Positions 1 through 7,279 of a stretch of 64,000 bases of DNA are shown one piece after another. A model generated the notes under the pieces. It made no database searches, had not been told where the DNA came from, and saw only the letters and a list, made by a program, of their open reading frames with translations. This stretch comes from Leptospira ellinghausenii (lineage in GTDB: Bacteria; Spirochaetota; Leptospiria; Leptospirales; Leptospiraceae). The position numbers and the translations under genes were made by a program. The stretch spans positions 186,001-250,000 of the forward strand of contig NZ_BFAZ01000002.1 in assembly GCF_003114815.1 (NCBI RefSeq). The letters run 5' to 3'. Positions within the stretch are counted from its first letter, which is position 1; each line of letters starts with the position of its first letter.

Positions 1-464
1 ACAAAATCATGATGGTTACAGGTCTTATCGTAGGACTTGCATATGGAACAGAGTTTTTCATCGCTTGGTATTCTGGTAACGAATACGAAGGATTTGCATT
101 CTGGAACAGAGCGTTCGGACCATACGGTTGGGCTTACTTCATTATGATTTCCTGTAACGTTCTTTCACCACAAGTGTTCTGGTTCCGCAAACTTCGTTAC
201 AACATCCCTGTGATGTTTGTTGCCTCCCTTGTGGTAAACGTAGGTATGTGGTTTGAACGTTTTGTGATCATGATGACCCTGAACCGCGACTTTTTACCAT
301 CCAGCTGGGCAATGTATACACCGACTCTTTTCGACTACGCGATGTTAATCGGAACGTTCGGTATCTTCTTTACTCTCTTCCTTCTCTGGTGTCGAATTAT
401 GCCAGTGATCGCGATTGCAGAAGTAAAAACAGTGATGCCACAAAAAGAAGGAGCACACCACTAG
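1..464 (+). CDS. actC: Alternative complex III subunit ActC, C-terminal fragment
   Basis: This is the 3' end of a polytopic NrfD/PsrC-family membrane protein; the frame is open at the window edge, so the true start lies upstream. About 154 residues are visible with four or so hydrophobic segments. They include an [18 protein letters not shown] stretch typical of the ActC quinol-binding subunit of alternative complex III. In that complex ActC helps oxidise quinol and pass electrons through heme and Fe-S subunits to a cytochrome c acceptor or oxidase. It is followed after one base by actD and then actE and actF, which is the canonical gene order and the main reason for the assignment. Polysulfide reductase NrfD alone would be the alternative label, but the neighbours argue against it. 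Confidence 0.85.
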   Translation, partial: KIMMVTGLIVGLAYGTEFFIAWYSGNEYEGFAFWNRAFGPYGWAYFIMISCNVLSPQVFWFRKLRYNIPVMFVASLVVNVGMWFERFVIMMTLNRDFLPSSWAMYTPTLFDYAMLIGTFGIFFTLFLLWCRIMPVIAIAEVKTVMPQKEGAHH

Positions 465-465
465 T

Positions 466-1032
466 ATGTATCTTCCAAAATTAGAACAGTTTCATAAATA
501 CAAAGAAATGGATGAAGGAGTTCTCGGAATTTTCGACACTCCCGAAGCCATAATGCATGCTGCTGAGAAAACAAAAGCGAAGGATTACATCGGTTTTGAT
601 TGTATCCTTCCTTATCCGGTTCACGGAATTGATGAAGCCATGGGAACTCCTAGATCAGGACTCCCTTGGGTTACTTTCTTTGCTGGGATTTTTGGATGCA
701 CGATTGGAATTTTATTCCAGTATCTTACTCATGCACATGACTGGCCTCTCAATATCTCGGGAAAATCTCTCAATGCATGGTTTGCTTATGTGCCAATCAT
801 CTTTGAATTAACAGTATTTTCCGCAGGGATTTATACAGTAGCTGCTTTATGTTTTTTAAGCGGTATTCCCAAAGCGACACGTCGGATCCTTCACCCGGAT
901 TTGACGTCTCATAAATTTGGCCTTTGGATTCCAAAGTCTGCCAAAGGATACAACGAATCCGATGTCGTATCGTTTGTCAAAAGCCTTGGTGGATCCGAAG
1001 TCATCGTTGTGAAACCGGAGAACCAAAAATGA
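466..1032 (+). CDS. actD: Alternative complex III subunit ActD (DUF3341)
   Basis: The 188-residue protein has a soluble N-terminal half (about residues 15-60) and two membrane helices at about 65-85 and 105-130. It ends in a cytoplasmic tail, the architecture of ActD (DUF3341). ActD is a small membrane subunit that scaffolds ActC and ActF in alternative complex III. The start lies one base after the actC stop, and the stop overlaps the actE start as ATGA, so the genes are probably translationally coupled. The family's catalytic contribution is not established, so the call rests on domain pattern and operon position. Confidence 0.85.
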   Translation: MYLPKLEQFHKYKEMDEGVLGIFDTPEAIMHAAEKTKAKDYIGFDCILPYPVHGIDEAMGTPRSGLPWVTFFAGIFGCTIGILFQYLTHAHDWPLNISGKSLNAWFAYVPIIFELTVFSAGIYTVAALCFLSGIPKATRRILHPDLTSHKFGLWIPKSAKGYNESDVVSFVKSLGGSEVIVVKPENQK

Positions 1033-1616
1033 AACAAAACATCTTTCGAGTTTTCGCACTTGTGGCGTTAGTTTTTGTCGCAAATTGTGATTATAAAACT
1101 CCCGTTTATGAATACTTTCCGAATATGTATGACTCTCCTGCAAGAGAATCACAAGAAGCGGATTCCTTTGCTTCGAATGGTTCTGCTTCTAGGATTCCAC
1201 CAAAAGGTGCAATCCCAGTAGGATACTATCCGTATCCTTTTGCAGCAGAAGCAACTCCTGATACCCTTCCAGGTCCAGACAAAGGATTAAAAAATCCAAT
1301 TGGAAAGGCGAGTTTAGGGGATTTGATGATCGGGGAAAAACGCTACCAAACGTATTGCACTCCTTGTCATGGGGTGCAAGGTCTTGGAAATGGAGCCGTT
1401 GTAGGACCAGCACCGAAGTTCCAACAACCACCTCCTTCTGTTGTTTCTGATAAAATCCGCGGTTGGTCCGATGGACAAATTTACCACATCATCACGATGG
1501 GTCGAGGTCTCATGGGAAGTTATGCTTACCAAATCGAACCAGAAGACAGATGGAAGCTCATCGCTTACATCCGCAAACTTCAAGAATTTGAAGTGAAAAA
1601 TAAAAAGGCGAACTAG
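1029..1616 (+). CDS. actE: Alternative complex III subunit ActE, monoheme cytochrome c lipoprotein
   Basis: The ATG overlaps the actD stop (ATGA); an in-frame start further upstream is ignored because it would run inside actD. The 195-residue product begins with a hydrophobic stretch ending in VANC, a lipobox that predicts a lipid-anchored cysteine at about residue 20. One CTPCH heme-binding motif lies near residue 115, with a GRGLMGSYA segment later that could supply the methionine ligand. This fits ActE, the periplasmic monoheme cytochrome c of alternative complex III that receives electrons from the multiheme/Fe-S subunits. It sits between actD and actF in the usual order. Confidence 0.88.
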   Translation: MKQNIFRVFALVALVFVANCDYKTPVYEYFPNMYDSPARESQEADSFASNGSASRIPPKGAIPVGYYPYPFAAEATPDTLPGPDKGLKNPIGKASLGDLMIGEKRYQTYCTPCHGVQGLGNGAVVGPAPKFQQPPPSVVSDKIRGWSDGQIYHIITMGRGLMGSYAYQIEPEDRWKLIAYIRKLQEFEVKNKKAN

Positions 1617-1624
1617 GGGAAATT

Positions 1625-2875
1625 ATGAGCTCTACAAAAGCAGCGAAACTAGACGAAACATTATTGCAGTTCAAACTGCCAGGGTCCCTTCGTAATGCCC
1701 TCATTGCCATGATCGGAATTGGAGTGGTGAGTTTTCTCATCGCTTTTTTCGGGTTTGGTCATGAGACGTCTCGTCATATGGACGAAGCTGGTCATTTCCA
1801 CCATACGAATTTAGGCTACCATATCTTACTCATTGGTGCTTACTTTGTGATTGGACTTTCCATCACAGGGATTTTCTTCACAGCGATACAACACTTAACA
1901 GGCTCACAGTGGTCGGTGACTGTTCGTAGGATTTTCGAAACGTACGGACTTTTTGCACCCGTTGCTGGACTTCTCTTAGTGGGAGTGATCTTTGGAATGC
2001 ATGATCTGTATGAGTGGGCAGATGCTACGGTTCGTGAAAACGACCACCTCATCCACCACAAAGCGGGATACTTAAATCCAACAGCATTTATCATCCGCTG
2101 TGTGCTTTTCATTGGTGTATGGTCAGTATTTGCTTACATCTTTCACGGAAAGTCTGTAGGCCAAGACAAAGATAAGGTAGTGGATACAACGAAGACTCTT
2201 GCCAAGATTTCGGGAGGATTTATCCTCTTCTTTGCACTGTCTTGGTGCCTCATGTCCTTTGACCTTCTCATGTCACTTTCGCCGCATTGGTTCTCTACCA
2301 TGTTTGGCGTGTATGCCTTTGCTGGTGCGTTCCAAACATCTCTTGCATCGTATTTGATCGTCATTGCGATTCTCAAGAAAAATGGATACCTCGGGGAAGC
2401 GGTGAATGAAAACCATTACCATGACATTTCAAAGTTTTTACTTGGTATGACAACTTTCTGGGCGTATGTGGGATTCTCACAATTTATGCTCATTTGGTAT
2501 GCAAACATCCCAGAAGAAACCTTCTTCTATGAAATGCGTATGACAGGTGGTTGGGGATACACAACATTACTTCTTCCATTTGTGAAGTTTGTGATTCCTT
2601 TCCTTCTCTTACTCAATCGTCCTAACAAACGAAACATTGATTTCCTTTGGAAATTAGCTGCATGGATACTAACAGTTCAATTTTTTGAACTCTTCTGGTT
2701 GGTGTTCCCTGCAAACTTTGAAAAATTCTCAATCCTTCACTTTGTTTTAGCGTTTGGTGGAACAGTGGGAGTGGTTGGTCTTTTTGGTTTCTTTGTCTTC
2801 AAAAAGTTCGAAAAACATAGTTTAGTTCCGGTCGGTGACCCTCGTTTAGATGAGTGCCTTCACCACCACCAATAG
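1625..2875 (+). CDS. actF: Alternative complex III subunit ActF
   Basis: The 416-residue polytopic protein has about ten predicted membrane helices. Conserved-looking segments include GFGHETSRHM near residue 40, MHDLYEWADATV near 125 and SFDLLMSLSPHWFSTMFGVY near 215. These match the ActF subunit, a divergent NrfD paralogue that pairs with ActC in the inner membrane part of alternative complex III. It starts eight bases after actE. A strong AGGAG at its 3' end serves the next gene. No cytochrome oxidase genes are visible downstream, so the terminal acceptor of this complex is not shown here. Confidence 0.87.
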   Translation: MSSTKAAKLDETLLQFKLPGSLRNALIAMIGIGVVSFLIAFFGFGHETSRHMDEAGHFHHTNLGYHILLIGAYFVIGLSITGIFFTAIQHLTGSQWSVTVRRIFETYGLFAPVAGLLLVGVIFGMHDLYEWADATVRENDHLIHHKAGYLNPTAFIIRCVLFIGVWSVFAYIFHGKSVGQDKDKVVDTTKTLAKISGGFILFFALSWCLMSFDLLMSLSPHWFSTMFGVYAFAGAFQTSLASYLIVIAILKKNGYLGEAVNENHYHDISKFLLGMTTFWAYVGFSQFMLIWYANIPEETFFYEMRMTGGWGYTTLLLPFVKFVIPFLLLLNRPNKRNIDFLWKLAAWILTVQFFELFWLVFPANFEKFSILHFVLAFGGTVGVVGLFGFFVFKKFEKHSLVPVGDPRLDECLHHHQ

Positions 2876-2885
2876 GAGAATTGTT

Positions 2886-3401
2886 TTGAAACTGAAATTA
2901 GTAGCATTCTTGATCGTTGGGATGAGCGTAACCGCTTGTTCCAAAAACGCAGAGGTAACTTGGCATAAAAATTGTGATGCTAAAACCAACAAAGCAAGTT
3001 TGGATTTTACTGTTCCTTTGTATTCAGAACCAGATTCGAATTCTAAGGTGGTAGAGTTTGTTCCCGTAGGAACTGTTGTAAAAGTATTTGAAGCTCGTAA
3101 CCATAACGTATGGGCACCAAAGTATTTTATCAAAGTTCAAACAGCAAAAAACGAAGGTTATATGAGCCCTAGATGTTTTGTTGTGGGACAAGATCCGGCA
3201 AACAGTGTTTGGAGATATTCCAAGGGACTCGTAACAGATTCAAAACCTTTTTACGATCCAAGTGACAAAGCTCATTACCCAAGAGGGACTGAGTATGGAA
3301 ATTTGAAGGACCTTCCAAAGGAAAAAATTCCTCTTTCTGAACTCACAAAAGGTTTGGAAGAAGAAACTTACATAAACAAAAACATGTTGAAACAAAACTA
3401 A
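2886..3401 (+). CDS. SH3-like lipoprotein at the end of the ACIII operon
   Basis: The chosen start is TTG, seven bases after an AGGAG that overlaps the actF stop; the product then begins MKLKLVAFLIVG and ends its signal at VTAC, a clean lipobox. An ATG further upstream lies inside actF and would bury the signal peptide. Residues about 30-95 resemble a bacterial SH3 fold (VPLYSEPDSNSKVVEFVPVGTVVKV). The rest is charged and unassigned. I infer an outer or inner membrane lipoprotein co-expressed with alternative complex III, possibly an assembly or envelope-tethering factor. No enzymatic motif is visible. The operon ends with a terminator about 55 bases downstream. Confidence 0.75.
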   Translation: MKLKLVAFLIVGMSVTACSKNAEVTWHKNCDAKTNKASLDFTVPLYSEPDSNSKVVEFVPVGTVVKVFEARNHNVWAPKYFIKVQTAKNEGYMSPRCFVVGQDPANSVWRYSKGLVTDSKPFYDPSDKAHYPRGTEYGNLKDLPKEKIPLSELTKGLEEETYINKNMLKQN

Positions 3402-3456
3402 GTTTTAACAAAGCATTTGTTTGTTGGAAACTATCCTCCAAACATTCTGTTGAATG

Positions 3457-3492
3457 AAAAAAGACCCAAGGGAAACCAAGGGTCTTTTTTTT
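3457..3492 (+). terminator. Rho-independent terminator of the ACIII operon
   Basis: An AGACCC/GGGTCT stem, with further pairing possible inside an A/G-rich loop, is followed by a run of eight T. It lies about 55 bases after the lipoprotein stop and ends just before the convergent membrane protein gene. The A-run on its other side could make it work in both directions. Confidence 0.8.
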
Positions 3493-3511
3493 GAGGGTTG
3501 CGAAGATTCTT

Positions 3512-3901
3512 TTATTTCTTTAGTACGATTATCTCGTAGGCAACTATCGCCAAGATCACGAATTTTTCCCAAATGAAATAAAAGGCACCGAGAGGTTGGA
3601 TCACATTCCAATTTTCGATCAAAAAATACATCGAAACACCGCAATAAGTAAGATTGCCAAAGATCACACCGAGAAGAAACGGTTTCCAGTGTTTTGGTTT
3701 TTGCATAAAACAGGTATTGGAATAAAAAAACAAAATGCCGGCAAGGATTCCTAATTTGTATAACACTTCTGTGGGCATCCCAAAATAAGGTTGAAAGGGC
3801 AGAACCACACCAAATAACACGAGTAAGGATATAGATGCACCAAAGGCATCCAATAAAAAAATCGTATAAGGTTGGAATTTTTGGAATAATTTTTGTATCA
3901 T
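3512..3901 (-). CDS. Small four-helix membrane protein of unknown function
   Basis: I do not recognise this 129-residue protein. It has about four hydrophobic segments (roughly residues 10-32, 44-60, 70-90 and 100-122) and short basic loops, including a QKPKHWKP stretch in the middle, so it should be an inner-membrane protein. ATG is chosen; a TTG directly before it is equally possible, with an AGGA just upstream. It is convergent with the ACIII operon across the shared terminator and divergent from the marR unit. No catalytic motif is seen. Confidence 0.6.
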   Translation of the reverse strand: MIQKLFQKFQPYTIFLLDAFGASISLLVLFGVVLPFQPYFGMPTEVLYKLGILAGILFFYSNTCFMQKPKHWKPFLLGVIFGNLTYCGVSMYFLIENWNVIQPLGAFYFIWEKFVILAIVAYEIIVLKK

Positions 3902-4183
3902 CAACTCAGTCCTACATTGTTTTACTCCTTATTTTCGAAAACGGGCGAGGTTCCATTGTTTCCTATAATCTGCAGTTTTGAAAAAGGAGTTTGATCCCCA
4001 TTCAATAATTTTGAATTTTATTTGTAATCAATTTAATCAGGAAAATACCAGCTTTCGATTCTTGGAATTTCTGAGATTCTCCATAATCGTTTGCTATTTC
4101 AAATTCGATTCTAAAACGAGGGTGAACTATCTTTCGAAAATTATTCCAAAATTTGAAATTTAATGATTTACAATCACAAAATA

Positions 4184-4198
4184 TCTTAGATACTAAGA
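4184..4198. promoter_or_regulatory. Inverted repeat upstream of marR, candidate operator
   Basis: TCTTAG-ATA-CTAAGA forms perfect six-base arms about 45 bases before the marR start. MarR regulators usually bind such short AT-rich palindromes in their own promoters, so autoregulation is inferred. Confidence 0.45.
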
Positions 4199-4221
4199 CA
4201 TTAAGTTAATAAGATAATCAG

Positions 4222-4233
4222 TTAGTTAACTAA
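4222..4233. promoter_or_regulatory. Perfect 12-bp palindrome before marR, candidate operator
   Basis: TTAGTTAACTAA is a perfect palindrome ten bases before the marR ATG, just downstream of the GATAAT -10 candidate. Its position would let a bound MarR dimer block RNA polymerase. The CTAA/TTAG half-site also occurs in the 4184-4198 repeat, which supports a shared ligand. Confidence 0.5.
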
Positions 4234-4243
4234 TGGATTTTTT

Positions 4244-4699
4244 ATGGAAATAGAAATTTTTAAAAAAACTACACGTCAGTATTTCGAAACAGCCCTTTTT
4301 ATGCATGAATCGATCGCAACGCATGTTGGGCTTTCAGGCACAGATCATAAATTTTTAGGATACCTACTAGAAAATGGAGAGATGACTGCGGGGGAACTGG
4401 CAAAATTATCTGGGCTTACTACTGGGGCGATCACTGGAGTCATTGATCGATTGGAGAAGAGTAAACTCGTAAAAAGGAAATTTTTAGAAACGGATAGACG
4501 GAAGGTTTTCATTGTTCCAAATTTGGAGAAGGCAAACCAACTGTTTTCACCAATTTTTAAAAAATTACAAAAAGAAACGGACCAATTGATTTCTAGTTTT
4601 TCAAGTCTTGAGATAGAAGTCGTCCATCGTTATTTCGAATCTGCGATCAAGATAATGGATAAAGTTTCAAAAAATTTAAAGGATACGAATTTGAAATGA
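4244..4699 (+). CDS. MarR-family transcriptional regulator
   Basis: The 151-residue protein has the winged-helix core of MarR: AGELAKLSGLTTGAITGVIDRLEKSKLV (about residues 48-76) is the helix-turn-helix, and KRKFLETDRRKVFIV (about 77-92) is the wing with its DRR motif. It should act as a dimeric, ligand-responsive repressor in the cytoplasm. Two palindromes lie in the 60 bases before it. The stop overlaps the start of the next gene as ATGA, so the neighbouring membrane protein is the likely target. The ribosome binding site is weak (TGGA). Confidence 0.88.
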   Translation: MEIEIFKKTTRQYFETALFMHESIATHVGLSGTDHKFLGYLLENGEMTAGELAKLSGLTTGAITGVIDRLEKSKLVKRKFLETDRRKVFIVPNLEKANQLFSPIFKKLQKETDQLISSFSSLEIEVVHRYFESAIKIMDKVSKNLKDTNLK

Positions 4700-5265
4700 A
4701 TATGATAGTAGAAAATTGTTTTGTGTTTGCAACAACGTTTGGACTTTCGGATGTAACCAATTTTGTTTCCCACCATTCTTTATCAATTGCTAAGTATACT
4801 TTATTATTAAATCTACTAATCTATTTTTTAATGAATGGAGCTCAAATTTTTGAAACGATTGTTTTTGTACCACGTTGGGCTAATGGAACTGTTCCTGATT
4901 TGGGTTTACTAAATACAGAGTATAAGTCTGCAGATTTAAAATACTTTTGGATTTTGTTTCATTCATTACATGAAATTATCTTCTTAGTATCACTTATATT
5001 TTGTTACCAAATAGATGGGATTGGTAACAATTTGTTCCTACTTTTTATCCTCCATATAGGAGTTAGAGCTTGGACTATCATTTATTTCGCAAATAAAATC
5101 ATTTGGTTCCAATCTATGGCAAATACAATCGATAAACATTCAATCAAAGTATTCAGTGATATTAAGAAATGGGTGATTTGGAATTATATACGTGTTACTA
5201 TTTATATTGGAATTTCGATTTTAATGGTACCACTAACCATTAAAATTCTAAATTTGAATGGTTAA
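4696..5265 (+). CDS. Membrane protein co-expressed with MarR regulator
   Basis: This 189-residue protein has four or five hydrophobic segments (about 30-50, 85-105, 110-130 and 160-182). It carries the segment FLMNGAQIFETIVFVPRWA, which vaguely recalls small DUF1772-like membrane proteins; that similarity is not strong enough to name it. The ATGA overlap with marR indicates coupled translation and likely regulation by MarR. The low GC of this pair compared with its neighbours may hint at separate acquisition. Function unknown. Confidence 0.65.
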   Translation: MNMIVENCFVFATTFGLSDVTNFVSHHSLSIAKYTLLLNLLIYFLMNGAQIFETIVFVPRWANGTVPDLGLLNTEYKSADLKYFWILFHSLHEIIFLVSLIFCYQIDGIGNNLFLLFILHIGVRAWTIIYFANKIIWFQSMANTIDKHSIKVFSDIKKWVIWNYIRVTIYIGISILMVPLTIKILNLNG

Positions 5266-5419
5266 GGAATATAAATGATTGGAATGATTTGATTTCTTCA
5301 ACCGTTATGTGATGGTCATAACAGTTGATCCAAGTTAATTCGATAAAATAAACATCGAATCGATAAGCAATTGTTTTAATACTTAGTATATGTTTGCCTA
5401 GAATTCTGTATTGATGGTT

Positions 5420-5812
5420 CTAGAAATTCCAGAATAGGTCTTTTACTTTTGGGTTACGTAAGGCAAGGCCTACCCAAAGGAGAATTCCTATATAAACGGG
5501 AAATAAAGTGTGGCTAAAAAGTGGATTTTCCACACGAACGTGGATGGCAACAGCACCACCTAAATATCCAGTGAGTAAGAGAGCTCCGAGTGCGGCAGTT
5601 TGCGGTATGGCATACATAACAGTGATCACCAATAGAATGACGCCGATCGTCATTGCACTTTGGGCAGGTAGTCCCAGTTCTTCCATACTTTTTAACACTG
5701 GATCAATCTTAGCTAATTTTCCGCCTGCATCGAAGAGTAAAAATGCGATTACTAGGCCACTTAAAATTCGTCCCACCCAAAGGTAGGTTGGGGATTGGTT
5801 AATTTCGTTCAT
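5420..5812 (-). CDS. DoxX-like membrane protein
   Basis: The start is the ATG preceded by AGGTGATG; reading further upstream would pass through the promoter. The 130-residue product has four predicted helices. It shows a DoxX-like pattern, including LLFDAGGKLAKIDP near residue 25, GALLLTGYLGGAVAIHVR near 80-97 and a final LRNPKVKDLF. DoxX-like proteins are small membrane proteins linked in some bacteria to thiol or oxidative stress, but their activity is poorly known. It is divergent from a TetR regulator, and the operator lies in its promoter, so TetR repression is likely. Confidence 0.8.
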   Translation of the reverse strand: MNEINQSPTYLWVGRILSGLVIAFLLFDAGGKLAKIDPVLKSMEELGLPAQSAMTIGVILLVITVMYAIPQTAALGALLLTGYLGGAVAIHVRVENPLFSHTLFPVYIGILLWVGLALRNPKVKDLFWNF

Positions 5813-5842
5813 AACATCACCTGCTTGAAAAACGTTCTTGCA

Positions 5843-5872
5843 ATAAAAACATATCAAGTGATATGTTGTCAA
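5843..5872 (-). promoter_or_regulatory. doxX-like promoter with a TetR operator filling the spacer
   Basis: Read leftward, a consensus TTGACA (-35, 5872-5867) and TTTTAT (-10, 5848-5843) are separated by exactly 18 bases. Those 18 bases (5849-5866) are the palindrome ACATATCA-AG-TGATATGT, extended by one A/T pair on each side. A TetR dimer bound there would fully block the promoter. The divergent TetR gene starts about 130 bases away. Confidence 0.72.
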
Positions 5873-5994
5873 TAAAATTTCGATGCATAACCAACTGAAT
5901 TGATTGAACGTGGAGTGGCCTCGATTTCGGGGCAAATTGGTCTTCTCTTTTTTGTTTGTGTTTGTTTTATAGGAGATGAAGGATCAAGTGTAGG

Positions 5995-6588
5995 ATGGGG
6001 AAACAAGAGGAAACTCGTAAACTGATCATTGAGTCTGCATTTGCACTGATTTACCAAAACGGATTTCAAGGTGTGGGGGTTCGTGAAATTGCACTTTCAG
6101 CAAATTTAACTATCGGTGCCTTTTTTTACCACTTTCCTACAAAGAATCACGTAGGTTATGCCATCATTGATGAGTTTTTATCCAAAGGAATTTTGGATCG
6201 TTGGATATTGCCTTTGGAACAATATGAAAATCCAGTCGAAGGAATCATTCATACATATAAAAAAACTTTTGACGAATGGCCAGATGAATTTGTTTCGAGA
6301 GGTTGTCCGTTGAATAATTTAGGGCAAGAAATGTCTTCGATTGATCCTGAGTTCCAAAAAAAAGCGAAGGAACTTTTGTCCAATTGGATTCAGAGCACAA
6401 AAACTTACTTGGAAATTGCCCTAAAGAAAAAAATCCTAAAACCAAAAACAGATACACTTAAACTCGCTGAGTTCATTGTAACCTTCCAAGAAGCTACTTT
6501 CGCAATGGGTAAAGTAATGAATGATCGCAAAGTCTACGAGTCCTTATATCTTTCGTTTCGTGACCATCTACAATCGCATTGCCGTTGA
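5995..6588 (+). CDS. TetR-family transcriptional regulator
   Basis: The 197-residue protein has an N-terminal TetR DNA-binding domain: VREIALSANLTIGAFFYHFPTK (about residues 30-51) matches the recognition helix and the typical YxHFxxK ending. The C-terminal ligand domain contains RGCPLNNLGQEMS, the pattern seen in the LmrA/YxaF subgroup. It probably represses the divergent DoxX-like gene through the 18-bp palindrome between them. The ATG sits right behind AGG, with AAGGA eleven bases upstream; the next upstream frame is closed by stops. Confidence 0.9.
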   Translation: MGKQEETRKLIIESAFALIYQNGFQGVGVREIALSANLTIGAFFYHFPTKNHVGYAIIDEFLSKGILDRWILPLEQYENPVEGIIHTYKKTFDEWPDEFVSRGCPLNNLGQEMSSIDPEFQKKAKELLSNWIQSTKTYLEIALKKKILKPKTDTLKLAEFIVTFQEATFAMGKVMNDRKVYESLYLSFRDHLQSHCR

Positions 6589-6619
6589 CATTCCACTAAA
6601 TGAGGTTATACTCATTAAC

Positions 6620-7273
6620 ATGGGACAAAAACGCACCATTGCTACCTCCGCCTCAGAAGAACGATTGGAAAAACTTTTAGAAGAACGATTAACGGAAGGT
6701 TCCAATCATGAAATCATTGATAAACGAATTTGGGATTTATTTGGTGAAACTTGGTGTGTGATGTTTACAGACCTATCTGGTTTTTCTAGAGGAGTCGCAA
6801 AATTTGGAATCATCCATTTTTTACAAACCATCTATGAATCACAAAGAATCCTCATTCCTGTCTTAGATGAGTATGATGGAATCCTTATGAAGGATGAAGG
6901 GGATAGCCTTATGGTACTCTTTCGTAATACCAATAAAGCGATCCAATGTGCCATCCATATGCAAAAAGCATGCAAACGATATAATGAAGGAAGGAGTGCA
7001 GAAGAACAGATCCTTCTCTGTGTGGGTCTTGGTTACGGAAAAATATTAAAAATTGGGGATACTGATGTGTTTGGTGCCGAAGTAAATGCTGCATCCAAAC
7101 TAGGCGAGGATACAGCCAAAGCTTGGGAGATCCTTGTGACAAATGCTGTGAAAGAAAATGCTGATGAAACCACAGATTTTGATTTTGAACCGATTAAAGA
7201 AATCCCACCTGGTTCAGATGGTGCCTTCAAACTTCTTTATACACTTGATGAACCGAAATGGGTAGTTTTGTAA
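6620..7273 (+). CDS. Class III nucleotidyl cyclase-like protein with Arg-to-Lys change
   Basis: The ATG chosen gives 217 residues; a longer reading would start inside tetR. The soluble catalytic domain shows FTDLSGFS with metal ligand Asp51 and MKDEGDSL with Lys91 and metal ligand Asp95. It also has DVFGAEVNAASK with Asp149, Asn156 and Lys160. Lys91 and Asp149 are the adenine-selecting pair of adenylate cyclases. Asn156 is the transition-state Asn, but the partner Arg four residues later is Lys here. It may therefore be a weak or altered cyclase, or a regulatory relic. There is no sensor or membrane domain. It is convergent with the helicase gene, seven bases away. Confidence 0.8.
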   Translation: MGQKRTIATSASEERLEKLLEERLTEGSNHEIIDKRIWDLFGETWCVMFTDLSGFSRGVAKFGIIHFLQTIYESQRILIPVLDEYDGILMKDEGDSLMVLFRNTNKAIQCAIHMQKACKRYNEGRSAEEQILLCVGLGYGKILKIGDTDVFGAEVNAASKLGEDTAKAWEILVTNAVKENADETTDFDFEPIKEIPPGSDGAFKLLYTLDEPKWVVL

Positions 7274-7279
7274 AACCGT

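Larger units (their letters stand above)
3905..4243. other. Intergenic region between divergent genes
   Basis: This AT-rich stretch of about 340 bases holds no convincing gene. The only open frame in it (3978-4163) has a TTG start, no ribosome binding site and unremarkable composition. The right end contains two palindromes described separately, and a GATAAT at 4213-4218 that could be the -10 element for the marR unit. I see nothing else in the left 200 bases apart from the presumed promoter of the leftward gene. Confidence 0.5.

Noticed and set aside
3978..4163. 61-codon rightward frame in the intergenic region
   Set aside because: TTG start, no ribosome site before it and AT-driven composition; it lies in the promoter region of marR.
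5304..5322. GTTATG/CATAAC hairpin after the MarR-linked membrane gene
   Set aside because: Only six-base arms, no T run for either direction; not enough for a terminator or operator call.
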